NCBI RefSeq assembly: GCF_022921055.1
Contig: NZ_CP095061.1
Location: 1,403,501-1,467,500 of the forward strand
Source: Hymenobacter volaticus
GTDB lineage: Bacteria > Bacteroidota > Bacteroidia > Cytophagales > Hymenobacteraceae
Reading direction: 5' to 3'
Length of the DNA stretch: 64,000 nucleotides
The first letter of the stretch is position 1; each line of letters begins with the position of its first letter. Of the stretch, positions 25,260 through 33,926 are shown in pieces. Below the pieces are notes generated by a model. That model saw nothing but the letters and a program-made list of their open reading frames with translations. It did no database searches and had not been told where the DNA came from. The position numbers and the translations under genes are program-made.

Positions 25260-26596
25260 TTAGTCGGTCTCTTGCGGCCCGTAGTCGCTGCTAAGCCAGC
25301 GAGTTTGCTCGAAGTTGTAGCGCCGAAAATATTGAATGCCGGGATAGAGGAGCAACAGCAGTAAAGCTAGTACCGCATTGGAATGCAAGGGTGTATTCTG
25401 CGATACGGTGAGGTCAACAAGCAAGCTAGTACCGAAATCAGAAGTAGGATAGAGGTTGAGATGATAGCGGCCCGAAGGAATGCCGGCCAACGTAGCATCA
25501 TCTTGCCGACTGCCTTCGCTCCAGCTTTCGCCGTCTTCCACACCGGAGTAGTATTCAAGGCTTTTCGTAAATTCGTAGCTTACGCCGGTACGCTCGTTTA
25601 CCAATGTAATAGGGACTTCCACCCATTGGTTGCTTAGCGACGACCGTACATCGAACTCTAGTGCCGCCGGACCCTGTACCTCGAAAGAGCGGGTTACAAT
25701 AACATTATTGCTGCCTGCCGCAGTGGCCGCAACGGCGTTATCCAGGGTAGTAGGTTGGCTGCTGAATTGCTGCTGTAACAACAGCCGCTCGGGCTTCGCT
25801 AGTAAAAGCAGCAACTGCGTAATTACTACCGCCAACGCCATAGTCAGAGCGAACCCTTTTAACAAGGGCCAATTACTTTCACCAGGCGCTGGTTGAATGG
25901 CGCCCACGCCGTTGCGCCGCGGCATACGGCTCGGGTCCGCTTGGAAAGCCGCTTCTACCTGAGTGGGCTCTAGATGTTCGGCTTTGTACCAGTTGATACG
26001 TTCGCCAGATTTTTGCTGCTCCTGCACTAGCATGAACGGCGGCAAGATAAATTCACTGATTACCAACTGCTCATCTTCCAGAATATTCCAGTCGAATTCT
26101 CCGACTGCATAAAGTATACGAGGCGAATAGCGGTTATAAATCTGATAGGTACCTAGCACGGTGTCAACGTAACTGTGTTGTCCGGCGCGGGAGGGGTGGT
26201 TACTGCATACTGCTTGTCTGTGGGCTGAATGAACATCCAGTGCCCTTCGTACACTGCCAACTGCGCAGTAGCTCCCGTAGCTTGCTGGAGCAGCACATAT
26301 TCCACCCATTGCGCAGAGTTTCGGGCTTCTTTCTTAACCATCGCACCTACTACGCGGTACTCGTCGCCGAAGAGAGTGCCAGTCATTCCCACCAACAAGG
26401 GCAGCCTGGCGTTCAGACTTTTCTTAAATCCATTGATGATGCGCGCTGGAAGTAAACCCTGTGCCTCAAAGAAAGTGCGGCACGCTGGGCATACAAAAAA
26501 CGAGCTATTCTTAGTGTCAAAGTAGTTGATAATAACCTTGCATTTCGGGCATTCGAGTTGCGCCGGGGCTACGGTAGCAGGTAGATGTTCACTCAT
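25260..26596 (-). pseudogene. DUF4178 protein, interrupted by one apparent base deletion
   Basis: Two overlapping frames make up one protein of ~445 residues. Frame 1 (from ATG 26596) has a zinc ribbon (LECPKCKVIINYFD, FFVCPACRTFFE) and a DUF4178-like domain (LFGDEYRVVGAMVKKEARNS) and stops at 26153. Frame 2 continues with VLGTYQIYNRYSPRILYAVG and runs to 25260 with one membrane helix near ALTMALAVVITQLLLLL and a second near the C-terminus. The switch lies near 26160-26167, where TTGACACC would read on if it were TTGGACACC. Adding one base gives a whole-codon length. The start overlaps the speD stop by 4 bases. It is probably intact in the organism; DUF4178 is of unknown function. Confidence 0.8.
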
Positions 26597-26946
26597 CGGC
26601 TCACCTCGGTTTTGGTTTGCTCGATACCCTCGAAAAAGCGCAGTGTTTCCGCGTATAGCTGCCGTACGGTCGCCGAATTATCGCGTTGAAAATTCGACAA
26701 GAACACGTCGAAGGTGGCTAGGCCGTATTCCGGCCAGGTGTGCACACTCAAGTGCGACTCCGTCAGGCCTACTACTGCCGTAAAGCTGCCATTAGGAAAC
26801 GTGTGGTACACTTCGCCCACCTTGGTGAGTTGCAAGGCCCGAATCTGCTCGTTGAAAAACGACTGGCAGGCGGTAGCATTGGTCAAATGCTGTACTGGTG
26901 CCGTGAACGTAGCCAGCACGTGTAAACCAGGAGTATAGGAGGACAT
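26593..26946 (-). CDS. speD: S-adenosylmethionine decarboxylase proenzyme-like protein (SpeD)
   Basis: 117 residues, the size of bacterial class 1b enzymes. These self-cleave at Glu-Ser to make a pyruvoyl group and decarboxylate SAM, the aminopropyl donor for SpeE. Seen: GLTESHLSVHTWPEYGLATF with the cleavage Glu-Ser and the processing His. Odd: the motif after it reads FDVFLSNF where characterised enzymes have DxFTCG, so the catalytic Cys (Cys83 of the Thermotoga enzyme) is replaced by Ser. Some SpeD homologues are reported to have become arginine or ornithine decarboxylases, so the substrate should not be assumed. It is the first gene of the operon and overlaps DUF4178 by 4 bases. Confidence 0.88.
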   Translation of the reverse strand: MSSYTPGLHVLATFTAPVQHLTNATACQSFFNEQIRALQLTKVGEVYHTFPNGSFTAVVGLTESHLSVHTWPEYGLATFDVFLSNFQRDNSATVRQLYAETLRFFEGIEQTKTEVSR

Positions 26947-27232
26947 AGAATAAACAACAGCAACATAGACAACAGCCGCCGCTAGTAAGCTAGACGGATA
27001 ACGGAAAGCAATAGTACGCAGAGTGATGCTAATGCCAAAACCGATAGGGCTAGTGCTGTAAGACCTACATCATTAGGCAGACCAACTTGCTACTGAAGCT
27101 TTTAAGACACTTCCGGAGCTTTCCAAGATATCAGGAGGAACCCCTATATTGGATTTAGTAGGTCTTTTCTTAAACTCTAGCCAGCCCGACAGTGGAATAC
27201 AGTGACGGAGAGGCGAAACACAACTAGCTGCT

Positions 27233-29187
27233 ATGAAAAAATATGTACTGTCAATTAGCTTGCTGGCGGCTTTTTCCGCATCCACATGGGCCCAGGACAA
27301 CCGCAAGGAAATCGGCAACCTAGTGGTAGATGGCATCCCGGCCTTACCCGCCGACTTGCTGGAGCGCGTCGATCAATACCAGAACGTGCGGGGTGCGAGC
27401 TTCGCCGATTGGGACCGAGATGGCAATGGCCTGTTTATTTCGACGCGCTTCGCCGAGGTGCCACAGATTCACCACGTAGCCGCGCCCGGTGCCGACCGGC
27501 GGCAGATTACCTTCTTCAAGGAGCCGCTTGGGGCAGTGCAAGTAGCACCCGACAAAAAGCAAAACGGTTTTCTCTACAGCCGCGACATCGGCGGCAACGA
27601 AAACTATCAGATCTATTTCTTCGACCTCGGCACGGGACAGTCGCGACTGCTAACGGATGGTAAGAGCCGCAACAACTTGCAAGGGTGGAACGAGGCTGGC
27701 ACCCAACTAGCCTTCACCAGCAACCAGCGCAACGGCACCGACCTCGACCTCTATAGCCTAGACTTCAAGTCCAATGCCAAGCCCACCATGCTGGCCGAAC
27801 TAAAAGGCGGCGGTTGGGGCGTGGCCGATTGGTCGGACGATGGCAAGCAGATGATTCTGGCTAACTACAAATCCATTAATGAAAGTGAGCTGTACCGGTT
27901 CGACGTGGCTGCGCGAAAGATGGAACGTCTGCATCCCACGCCTACGCCAGTAGCCTACAGTGGGGTAAACTTCACCAAGGATGGCAAAGGCCTGTTCCTG
28001 ACTTCCGACGAAGGCACTGAGTTTCAAACCCTGCGCTATTATGATCTAGCGACGGGCAAGCAGACCCCGCTCACGGCCGCTATCAATTGGGACGTGGAAG
28101 GCACGGACCTCAGCAAAGACGGTAGCAAGCTCGTTTTCTCCACCAACGAAGGCGGTTATTACAAGCTCTATGTGCTCGACACCAAAACCCGGCAGTACCA
28201 GCCGGTCCCCAACATTCCGAAAGGCGTTATCGGCAATTTCAAGCTCAACGACGACAATCAACAGTTAGCTGTCAGCTTCGGCACGCCTACCACTAGCTCC
28301 GATGTGTACGTGGTGAACCTCGCTACGCAAGCCCTCACGCGCTGGACCACCAGTGAGGTAGGGGGCTGAATCCGGCTAGCTTCGTGGAGCCTGAACTGAT
28401 TCAATATCCGACGTTCGATGAAGTGAACGGCAAGCCCCGCATGATTCCGGCTTTCGTGTACCGTCCTCGCAATGCCAATGGCAAGACGCCGGTGCTGCTT
28501 AGCATCCATGGCGGACCCGAAGGGCAGTCGTTGCCCAATTTCAGCCCGCTCATCAACCTTCTGGTAAACGAACTAGGCGTTGCGGTGGTGGTACCCAACG
28601 TGCGCGGCTCCAGCGGCTACGGCAAAACCTACCTCAAGCTCGACAACGGCCCTAAGCGCGAAGAATCGGTGCGCGACATCGGCGCGCTGCTCGACTGGAT
28701 TGCCAAGCAGCCCGACCTAGACGCTACCCGGGTAGGCGTATACGGCGGTTCCTACGGCGGCTACATGAGCCTGGCCACCATGACCAACTACAACGCCCGC
28801 ATGCGCTGCGGCGTCGATTTGTTCGGTATCAGCAACTTCACCACGTTCCTCAAAAACACCAGTTCCTACCGCGCCGATTTGCGCCGGGTGGAGTACGGCG
28901 ACGAGCGGGATCCGGCCATGCAAGCGGTATTCGAGCAGATTTCGCCCATCAACAAGATCAAGAACATCACCAAGCCCATGTTGGTGTACCAAGGCAAAAA
29001 CGACCCACGCGTACCCCTCACCGAGTCCGAGCAAATGGTAGACGGGCTGAAGAAACAAGGCAACAAAGTTTGGTACATCATGGCCCAAGACGAAGGCCAC
29101 AGCCTCGCCAAAAAAGCCAACCGTGACTACACCTACGGTGCCATGATGCTGTTCCTGCGCGATAACCTGGTGAATCTGGTGAAGTAA
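27233..29187 (+). pseudogene. S9 family (prolyl oligopeptidase-type) peptidase, interrupted in a G-run
   Basis: Two frames join into one ~651-residue secreted peptidase. The first (27233-28369) has a signal peptide (MKKYVLSISLLAAFSASTWA) and a beta-propeller with D-G-K repeats. It stops just after VGG at a run of five G (28361-28365). With six G the frame reads VGGLNPASFVEPELIQYP straight into the catalytic domain, which has VYGGSYGGYMSLA (Ser), GKNDPRVPLTESEQM (Asp) and DEGHSLAKK (His). All catalytic residues are present, so only the frameshift breaks the gene. S9 enzymes cleave oligopeptides, often after proline. Sequencing error or slippage in the G-run is likely. Confidence 0.88.
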
Positions 29188-29302
29188 TTGAAGTTGTCAA
29201 AGTCAGACGAAGAAGCTAAGAACCAGGAAGCTAGTCTTCCTAATCATCTGAGGAAGGGCTCTTGCTAGTTGATCATCCGCATGCTGGCATTGCCACCCTG
29301 TT

Positions 29303-29334
29303 GTCATCCTGAGCCGAGGCATCCGGCGTGCTGA
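29303..29334. repeat. Dispersed repeat, single degenerate copy (locus B)
   Basis: Begins GTCATCCTGAGCCGAGGCAT and ends GCGTGCTGAT. It has the same place relative to the inverted pair as the copy at 9714-9751. Confidence 0.7.
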
Positions 29335-29349
29335 TACTAGAGTAGTATT

Positions 29350-29443
29350 GTCATGCTGAGCGAAGCCGAAGCATCTCGCTCAAATCGTTGGGTTAGCTCT
29401 ACAACGTCAGCACGCGAGATGCTTCGGCTGCGCTCAGCATGAC
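29350..29443. repeat. Dispersed repeat, inverted pair (locus B)
   Basis: Arms 29350-29379 and 29414-29443, inverted to each other with one mismatch and a 34-base spacer. The arms are nearly identical to those at 9768-9862, and the spacer shares the start TCAAATCGTTG with TCGAATCGTTG at locus A. Confidence 0.9.
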
Positions 29444-29613
29444 GTTCTCCTTACAAAATTGTTTTGCCATGGTTCAACTACACCTAACCCCACGCATCCA
29501 GGGCGCGAAACAAGCTTTAACTGTGGAGTTTCCAAGCCTCACCGTACTATTCCTCCTTAACAAGATGCCAGTTGTTGCGTAGGGCAAAAACTAAAGCACA
29601 TTATTTTGCCTGC

Positions 29614-31107
29614 ATGACAAGAAATTTCCTTTCGCATTTAGTAACCTCCGGCTGCCTGAGTACACTTTTACTAATTGGCGGCGCAGCTTCCGCGCAACAA
29701 AACCCATTCAGCGGCGACAAACGCACTGCCATTAAAGAAGCGGACTTAAAACGCGACTTATTCGCCATTGGGGGTAACCATTTCCGGGGGCGCGAGGGCG
29801 GCACGCTCGATGAACTCCGGGCCTCGATGTGGATAGCCGAGCAACTGCGCGCTAGCGGCCTGCAACCCGCTGGCGACGATGGGACGTACTTTCAATTCTT
29901 TCATATTCAGCGGACACGTCTCACCAAAGGCAGCACCCTGCGCATCGGTACTCATCAACTCACCCACGGTCAGGACGCCATGATTCTGGCTCCCGGTATT
30001 GCTACCGTAAATGCGCCGCTGGTGTATGTGGGTACAGGTACCGCCGCCGAAATGGCCGGCGTCGATGTTAAAGGAAAAGCCATAGCCATTCTTTTCTCGG
30101 GTACTGGTCCGGCCGAGCTAAGCTACCGGCGCTTCCTGACCGGCGTCATGCGCGACCGTTCCGCGGAGTTAGTGAAAGCCGGCGCCGTAGCGGTGGTGTT
30201 CATATCAGATGCGCGCGCCCAAGATTACTACGAGCGGTGGACAACCGGCTACGAGCGGGGTCGTTATGATTTGCCCGGCGGCCCCAACGTGCAAGTTGTA
30301 GCCCAGGCTCCTACCATTTGGCTGCCCGCTGCTGCGCTGTCGTGGGTGCGACAGCCCGGCCAGCAACTCACGGCCACCCTCAACGTGGAAAGCTTCAGCT
30401 ACCCGTCCGTCAATATCGTAGCTAAAGTGCCTGGCACCGATTCCAAGCTGAAAGCAGAGAACGTGCTGTTCAGCACCCACCAAGACCACGACGGCGTGCG
30501 CAAAGTTGTAGCCGGCGACTCCATCTGGAATGGCGCCGACGATAACGCCACGGGTTGCGCTGCGTTGCTGGCCATCGGCCGGGCATTCGTGCAGAAACCC
30601 GGCCGGCGCACGGCGCTGTTTGTGTATCACGGGGCCGAAGAGCGAGGCTTATTAGGTTCGCGCTACTATGCGGCCAATCCCACCGCGCCCAAAGAGTCGA
30701 TAGTAGCCGTGCTGAATGCCGAAATGATAGGCCGCAACGCCCCTGATAGCGCGGCGTTGCTCGGCTCGCAGCCGCCCCACCGTAACTCAAAAAATCTGGT
30801 CGCTACCGCCCTGGCTGCCAACCAAGCTAGCCCGAAGTTCAAACTCGATACGCTGTGGGACAAACCAACGCACCCCGAAGGCTGGTACTTCCGCTCCGAC
30901 CACTTATCCTACGCCCGCCTGAATATTCCTTCTATCTGCTACACCACGTTGCTGCACAAGGATTACCATACGCCCAAAGACGAGCCAGAAGGCATCAACA
31001 TCGCCAAGCTTGCCGGCGTCACCCGCTGGATATATTTGACGGGTTGGGCCGTAGCCAATCAAAACGAACGGCCGCCCGTGGATCCCGGCTTCAAGTTGGA
31101 GCGGTAA
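29614..31107 (+). CDS. Secreted M28 family zinc aminopeptidase-like peptidase
   Basis: 497 residues from the ATG at 29614 (MTRNFLSHLVTSGCLSTLLL), which opens the signal peptide; an upstream in-frame start is not supported. A protease-associated-like insert (~120-260) precedes the peptidase domain. Visible metal and catalytic motifs of M28: FSTHQDHDG (His, Asp), WNGADDNATGCAALL (bridging Asp), YHGAEERGLLGSRYY (Glu-Glu), NAEMIGRN (Asp/Glu ligand region) and a late SDHLSY/ HKDYHT His region. It removes amino acids or short peptides in the periplasm or outside. Next to the S9 peptidase gene, it suggests peptide scavenging. Confidence 0.9.
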   Translation: MTRNFLSHLVTSGCLSTLLLIGGAASAQQNPFSGDKRTAIKEADLKRDLFAIGGNHFRGREGGTLDELRASMWIAEQLRASGLQPAGDDGTYFQFFHIQRTRLTKGSTLRIGTHQLTHGQDAMILAPGIATVNAPLVYVGTGTAAEMAGVDVKGKAIAILFSGTGPAELSYRRFLTGVMRDRSAELVKAGAVAVVFISDARAQDYYERWTTGYERGRYDLPGGPNVQVVAQAPTIWLPAAALSWVRQPGQQLTATLNVESFSYPSVNIVAKVPGTDSKLKAENVLFSTHQDHDGVRKVVAGDSIWNGADDNATGCAALLAIGRAFVQKPGRRTALFVYHGAEERGLLGSRYYAANPTAPKESIVAVLNAEMIGRNAPDSAALLGSQPPHRNSKNLVATALAANQASPKFKLDTLWDKPTHPEGWYFRSDHLSYARLNIPSICYTTLLHKDYHTPKDEPEGINIAKLAGVTRWIYLTGWAVANQNERPPVDPGFKLER

Positions 31108-31215
31108 AGAACCAGGTGCTATGGGTTGTTCTTGGGTGTAAACATTGAACGGGCCTAGAGAAGAGCAAGAATTGTAAATCGGCTTGCTCTTCATTCGCTA
31201 GATACTAATAATCCA

Positions 31216-31276
31216 AAAACAAGCTGCGCAAGGCAGAAACGCTGTAAAAGACGTTTTGCCTTGCGCAGCTTGTTTT
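31216..31276. terminator. Bidirectional terminator
   Basis: Long inverted repeat (31216-31241 and 31252-31276) starting AAAACAAGCTGCGCAAGGCA and ending in TTTT, with one bulge. It separates the convergent M28 and S24 genes. Confidence 0.85.
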
Positions 31277-31298
31277 AAGTGGGTACCGCAGTCTTCTA

Positions 31299-32165
31299 TT
31301 ACTTTTTAGTAACAGTCTGTGTTTCACGGATCATGCGCAGCATTTCCATGGTCATCAGTTGAAGGTGTTCGGTATTGTTGGTCATAAACCCGACCATCTC
31401 AATCAAACGGTCCTGCACTTCGCGGTTGTTGGCGGGTATTTGGGAAGTAAGAATCCCGCGCACCAGCCAGATTTCTCGGATGTCCTCGGCTCTTACCCGG
31501 TGCACTTGGTAGTGAGAATTGTCGGAGTAAAGCTCCACAATGTCGTCAGCGTGTAAAATGGGTGCGTTGATGCGCTTCACCATAATCATGTTTTCCATCA
31601 CCACCACATAGGGGTAGCCAGGCGCCAAGTTGGTCCACTTGTCCACATAGCTGCACAGCACCATGTCCTTGTGGCGAATGATAGGCATCATACTGTCGCT
31701 CTCTACTTCGAAGGCTCGCCCGCCTTGAATAGGAAACCCAGGAATAGTGAATTTCACCAGATCTTCAACGAAGGAAGGGTCGCTGAACTGACGGCTGTAG
31801 CCGGCTTGCGCCGGAATCGGGACCAGCGACATGTTTTCTTTGCCCTTAGTGTCGGTGGTGACCACTAGGGTACGGCCGTTGTCGGTGCGCAATGGCAAGT
31901 TTTTGGTTAGTTCAATCCCTACTTCAACATCTGATGTTGTAGGTGCACTCATATACATGTTGCCTTGGCCTCGAATAAGCCATTCAGCACTTAATTCCGG
32001 GTAGCGTGTGAGTATATCCAATAAGGTTTCATAGCTAGGCTTGTTGCGTTGACGCAAAATGGAGTACAGCTTCTCGGGCCTATCATAGTTGAGCTCTTTA
32101 GCCAACTGATTCACCGTGATACCTTTATCGGCTATAAAAGCAGCAAACCGTTCGTGCAATTCCAT
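31299..32165 (-). CDS. S24-type (LexA/CI-like) transcriptional regulator
   Basis: 288 residues. The N-terminal helix-turn-helix (~1-65) reads FAAFIADKGITVNQLAKELN and RNKPSYETLLDILTRYPELS, an XRE-like repressor domain found in phage and SOS regulators. The C-terminal S24 peptidase-like domain (~125-235) has GGRAFEVESDSMMPI with the probable catalytic Ser, and YVVVMENMIMVKRI with the Lys. Such proteins repress a regulon and may cleave themselves on DNA damage. Directly upstream, on the same strand, lie three small phage-like genes. An inverted repeat at 32265-32280 is a possible operator. Confidence 0.85.
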   Translation of the reverse strand: MELHERFAAFIADKGITVNQLAKELNYDRPEKLYSILRQRNKPSYETLLDILTRYPELSAEWLIRGQGNMYMSAPTTSDVEVGIELTKNLPLRTDNGRTLVVTTDTKGKENMSLVPIPAQAGYSRQFSDPSFVEDLVKFTIPGFPIQGGRAFEVESDSMMPIIRHKDMVLCSYVDKWTNLAPGYPYVVVMENMIMVKRINAPILHADDIVELYSDNSHYQVHRVRAEDIREIWLVRGILTSQIPANNREVQDRLIEMVGFMTNNTEHLQLMTMEMLRMIRETQTVTKK

Positions 32166-32264
32166 TTTGGTGTGTTTATGTTGTAAGGTGTAGGGTATGG
32201 TACTGGTTTTCCGGTCTGTTTAGTTGCTTGCTATTCAATATTTATTGGCAATTATAATGGATAT

Positions 32265-32280
32265 AGTTGTAATAACAACT
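32265..32280. promoter_or_regulatory. Possible operator upstream of the S24 regulator
   Basis: AGTTGT-aata-ACAACT, a 6+4+6 inverted repeat about 100 bases before the regulator start, in an AT-rich region with further GTTGTA half-sites (for example near 32331). A related palindrome lies at 33642-33656. The assignment is inference. Confidence 0.4.
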
Positions 32281-32390
32281 GTTGTACTTGACGTTATGTA
32301 TTGCTAACTATAAGATTGATGCCAATAATAGTTGTAAGTATAGAATGAAATACCAAGAATTGGGTACTTAATGATGCTTCCTAACTACAG

Positions 32391-32684
32391 TCACAATGTG
32401 TTAGAAGTGGGCTTTAAGGGCTGAGTTTGAGGAATGGGAGGAGCTAGGCTTTTCCTACCATCTTCCGGCTCCACTGCCACCGACGATATTGCGGCAGTCA
32501 CTGAGCCCGCTAAAATAAGGTAGCTACCTATTGTTACAACAATAGCTGGCAATGGCACTTGCGTAGTGGTAAGCACGAGACCCAAAGCACCCAAGGCTGA
32601 GCCTATAGCGCGGAGTTTGCGGAAAAATTGGGGAGTAGGCAGTCGTAACCGGTCCCATAAGGTTAGATTTTGTTGCTGATCCAT
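32391..32684 (-). CDS. Small phage-associated, holin-like membrane protein
   Basis: 97 residues. The N-terminal LWDRLRLPTPQFFRKLRAIG followed by two hydrophobic helices (SALGALGLVLTTTQVPL; IVVTIGSYLILAGSVTAAIS) resembles, from memory, small proteins found in phage or prophage-like regions of Bacteroidota. The holin role is not shown. The C-terminus is polar and Pro-rich. It is on the same strand as, and ~105 bases after, the coiled-coil gene. Confidence 0.6.
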   Translation of the reverse strand: MDQQQNLTLWDRLRLPTPQFFRKLRAIGSALGALGLVLTTTQVPLPAIVVTIGSYLILAGSVTAAISSVAVEPEDGRKSLAPPIPQTQPLKPTSNTL

Positions 32685-32788
32685 GACAATGCAGATGAAA
32701 AGGGATAGGGAAAGGCGTAGCAGAGCAGGAGTAATATCCCACCCAGGCGCTCATGCTAGGCCGACTTTATCTCAAGATTTGTTGGATA

Positions 32789-33238
32789 CTACTCTTCGTT
32801 CAGCCTGGTATTAGCTCGCCACAAAATCTGCTCTACACGCTCGCTACGGACTTCTTGGCGTCGCGTCGAGTCCATCAGTTGATTCTGTCGCTCCACCGAA
32901 ACCGATAACAGCTTGTCTAAGGCTTCCACTCGCTCATGTAGCCGCAGCACCGAATTCGCACTTTCGCGACGGCTCACAGCCGCCTCCCGCGCCACTTCCG
33001 CCCGATGTTCTTGTAATTTGATTTCGAAAGCTTGTTTATGCTTTACCTCCCGCGCCAACGCGGCCATCTGATACCCGTCTACCTTCTCCAGCAACGCAGC
33101 AATCTGCATTTCTTGTGTTCGCCGATGTTCCTTAAGAGTTTCAACATCACGCCAACTTTTGATAAAGTAGAGCACGCCTGCGGAACCTGCCGTTAATACC
33201 GACACTAGTATTCCCCAGTAACTCATAAAGTCTTGCAT
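32789..33238 (-). CDS. Membrane-anchored coiled-coil protein
   Basis: 149 residues: one N-terminal helix (YWGILVSVLTAGSAGVLYFI, ~7-26), then a long charged coiled coil rich in E, R, K, Q and L (~30-145). The layout recalls spanin- or Rz-like lysis proteins and other phage accessory proteins, but no family is recognised. It starts 5 bases after the 68-residue gene upstream, so the two are co-transcribed. Confidence 0.6.
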   Translation of the reverse strand: MQDFMSYWGILVSVLTAGSAGVLYFIKSWRDVETLKEHRRTQEMQIAALLEKVDGYQMAALAREVKHKQAFEIKLQEHRAEVAREAAVSRRESANSVLRLHERVEALDKLLSVSVERQNQLMDSTRRQEVRSERVEQILWRANTRLNEE

Positions 33239-33243
33239 GACGC

Positions 33244-33450
33244 TCAGTATCTAAATACTCGCTGCACCCTAGAAGTCAAATAACGCGAGACAATCCGCGC
33301 AGATACATCATTACTCTTTCCTGGTTGGCCAACAAGAAAGCCAAACTCACTTTTCGGGAAGGTGTGGGGTTCGCATTTGCTGGCAGCAGATAGTGTCACG
33401 GATCTACCGGGAGCATAAGTAGTTTCAATGTAATCGGTGAGCTTGTTCAT
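33244..33450 (-). CDS. Small hypothetical protein in the phage-like cluster
   Basis: 68 residues from the ATG at 33450 (MNKLTDYIETTYAPGRSVTL); a longer frame starting at 33516 adds a hydrophobic leader and cannot be excluded. Not recognised. It is basic towards the C-terminus (SRYLTSRVQRVFRY). First gene of the three-gene minus-strand cluster; the stop lies 5 bases before the next start. Confidence 0.5.
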   Translation of the reverse strand: MNKLTDYIETTYAPGRSVTLSAASKCEPHTFPKSEFGFLVGQPGKSNDVSARIVSRYLTSRVQRVFRY

Positions 33451-33926
33451 AAAGAATAAGATTAAGGGTACAAACAATGCTGATGCAAATGTTAGATTAT
33501 GTTGTATAATATACAAGAAAATAAGAAAATTTGTTTCGTCTGAATGAGAGGTAATTCTCGAATAGAGTAACAGTATTTTTGTAAATACCTGTAAAATAAG
33601 ATAATATTAATAAACATTATACATTGAACGTGTATAATTTTCAACAAATATTGTTGTATGAATAGCTGCCTCGTACTCTGGTAAGTGGTACTGGCCACAG
33701 ATTATGCTTAAGCTTTGTACTCGCAGAGCAGTATTATGTAGAACAGTAGATGAGGTCCTTGAAGCATTGCTAGCTAGGAATACATGGTTCTTACTTAGCC
33801 TTGCTAACTTCTTGATAGAGGTGGCTCTAGCTTGTGCGCTATAAACTTACTGGTAGGTAGCTATACTAGCTATCCGATCAGCTTTGAGACTGCTCAGATT
33901 TTCTCAGAATGTGCTTGAGGGAGCTA
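33451..33926. other. AT-rich regulatory-looking region
   Basis: About 475 bases, clearly AT-rich compared with the surroundings. It includes an inverted repeat CAACAA-ata-TTGTTG (33642-33656). The open frame at 33492-33698 has no support. It is probably the control region of the phage-like cluster. Confidence 0.55.
33642..33656. promoter_or_regulatory. Possible operator upstream of the phage-like genes
   Basis: CAACAA-ata-TTGTTG, similar in half-site sequence (TTGTTG/AGTTGT) to the palindrome near the S24 regulator. A shared repressor is inferred, not shown. Confidence 0.35.

Larger units (their letters stand above)
29188..29613. other. Intergenic region with dispersed repeats
   Basis: About 425 bases between the S9 and M28 genes. 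It contains the repeat copies at 29303-29334 and 29350-29443; otherwise no supported gene or clear promoter. Confidence 0.65.

Noticed and set aside
33492..33698. 68-residue open frame in the AT-rich control region
   Set aside because: Low-complexity, AT-driven composition and no support from neighbours.
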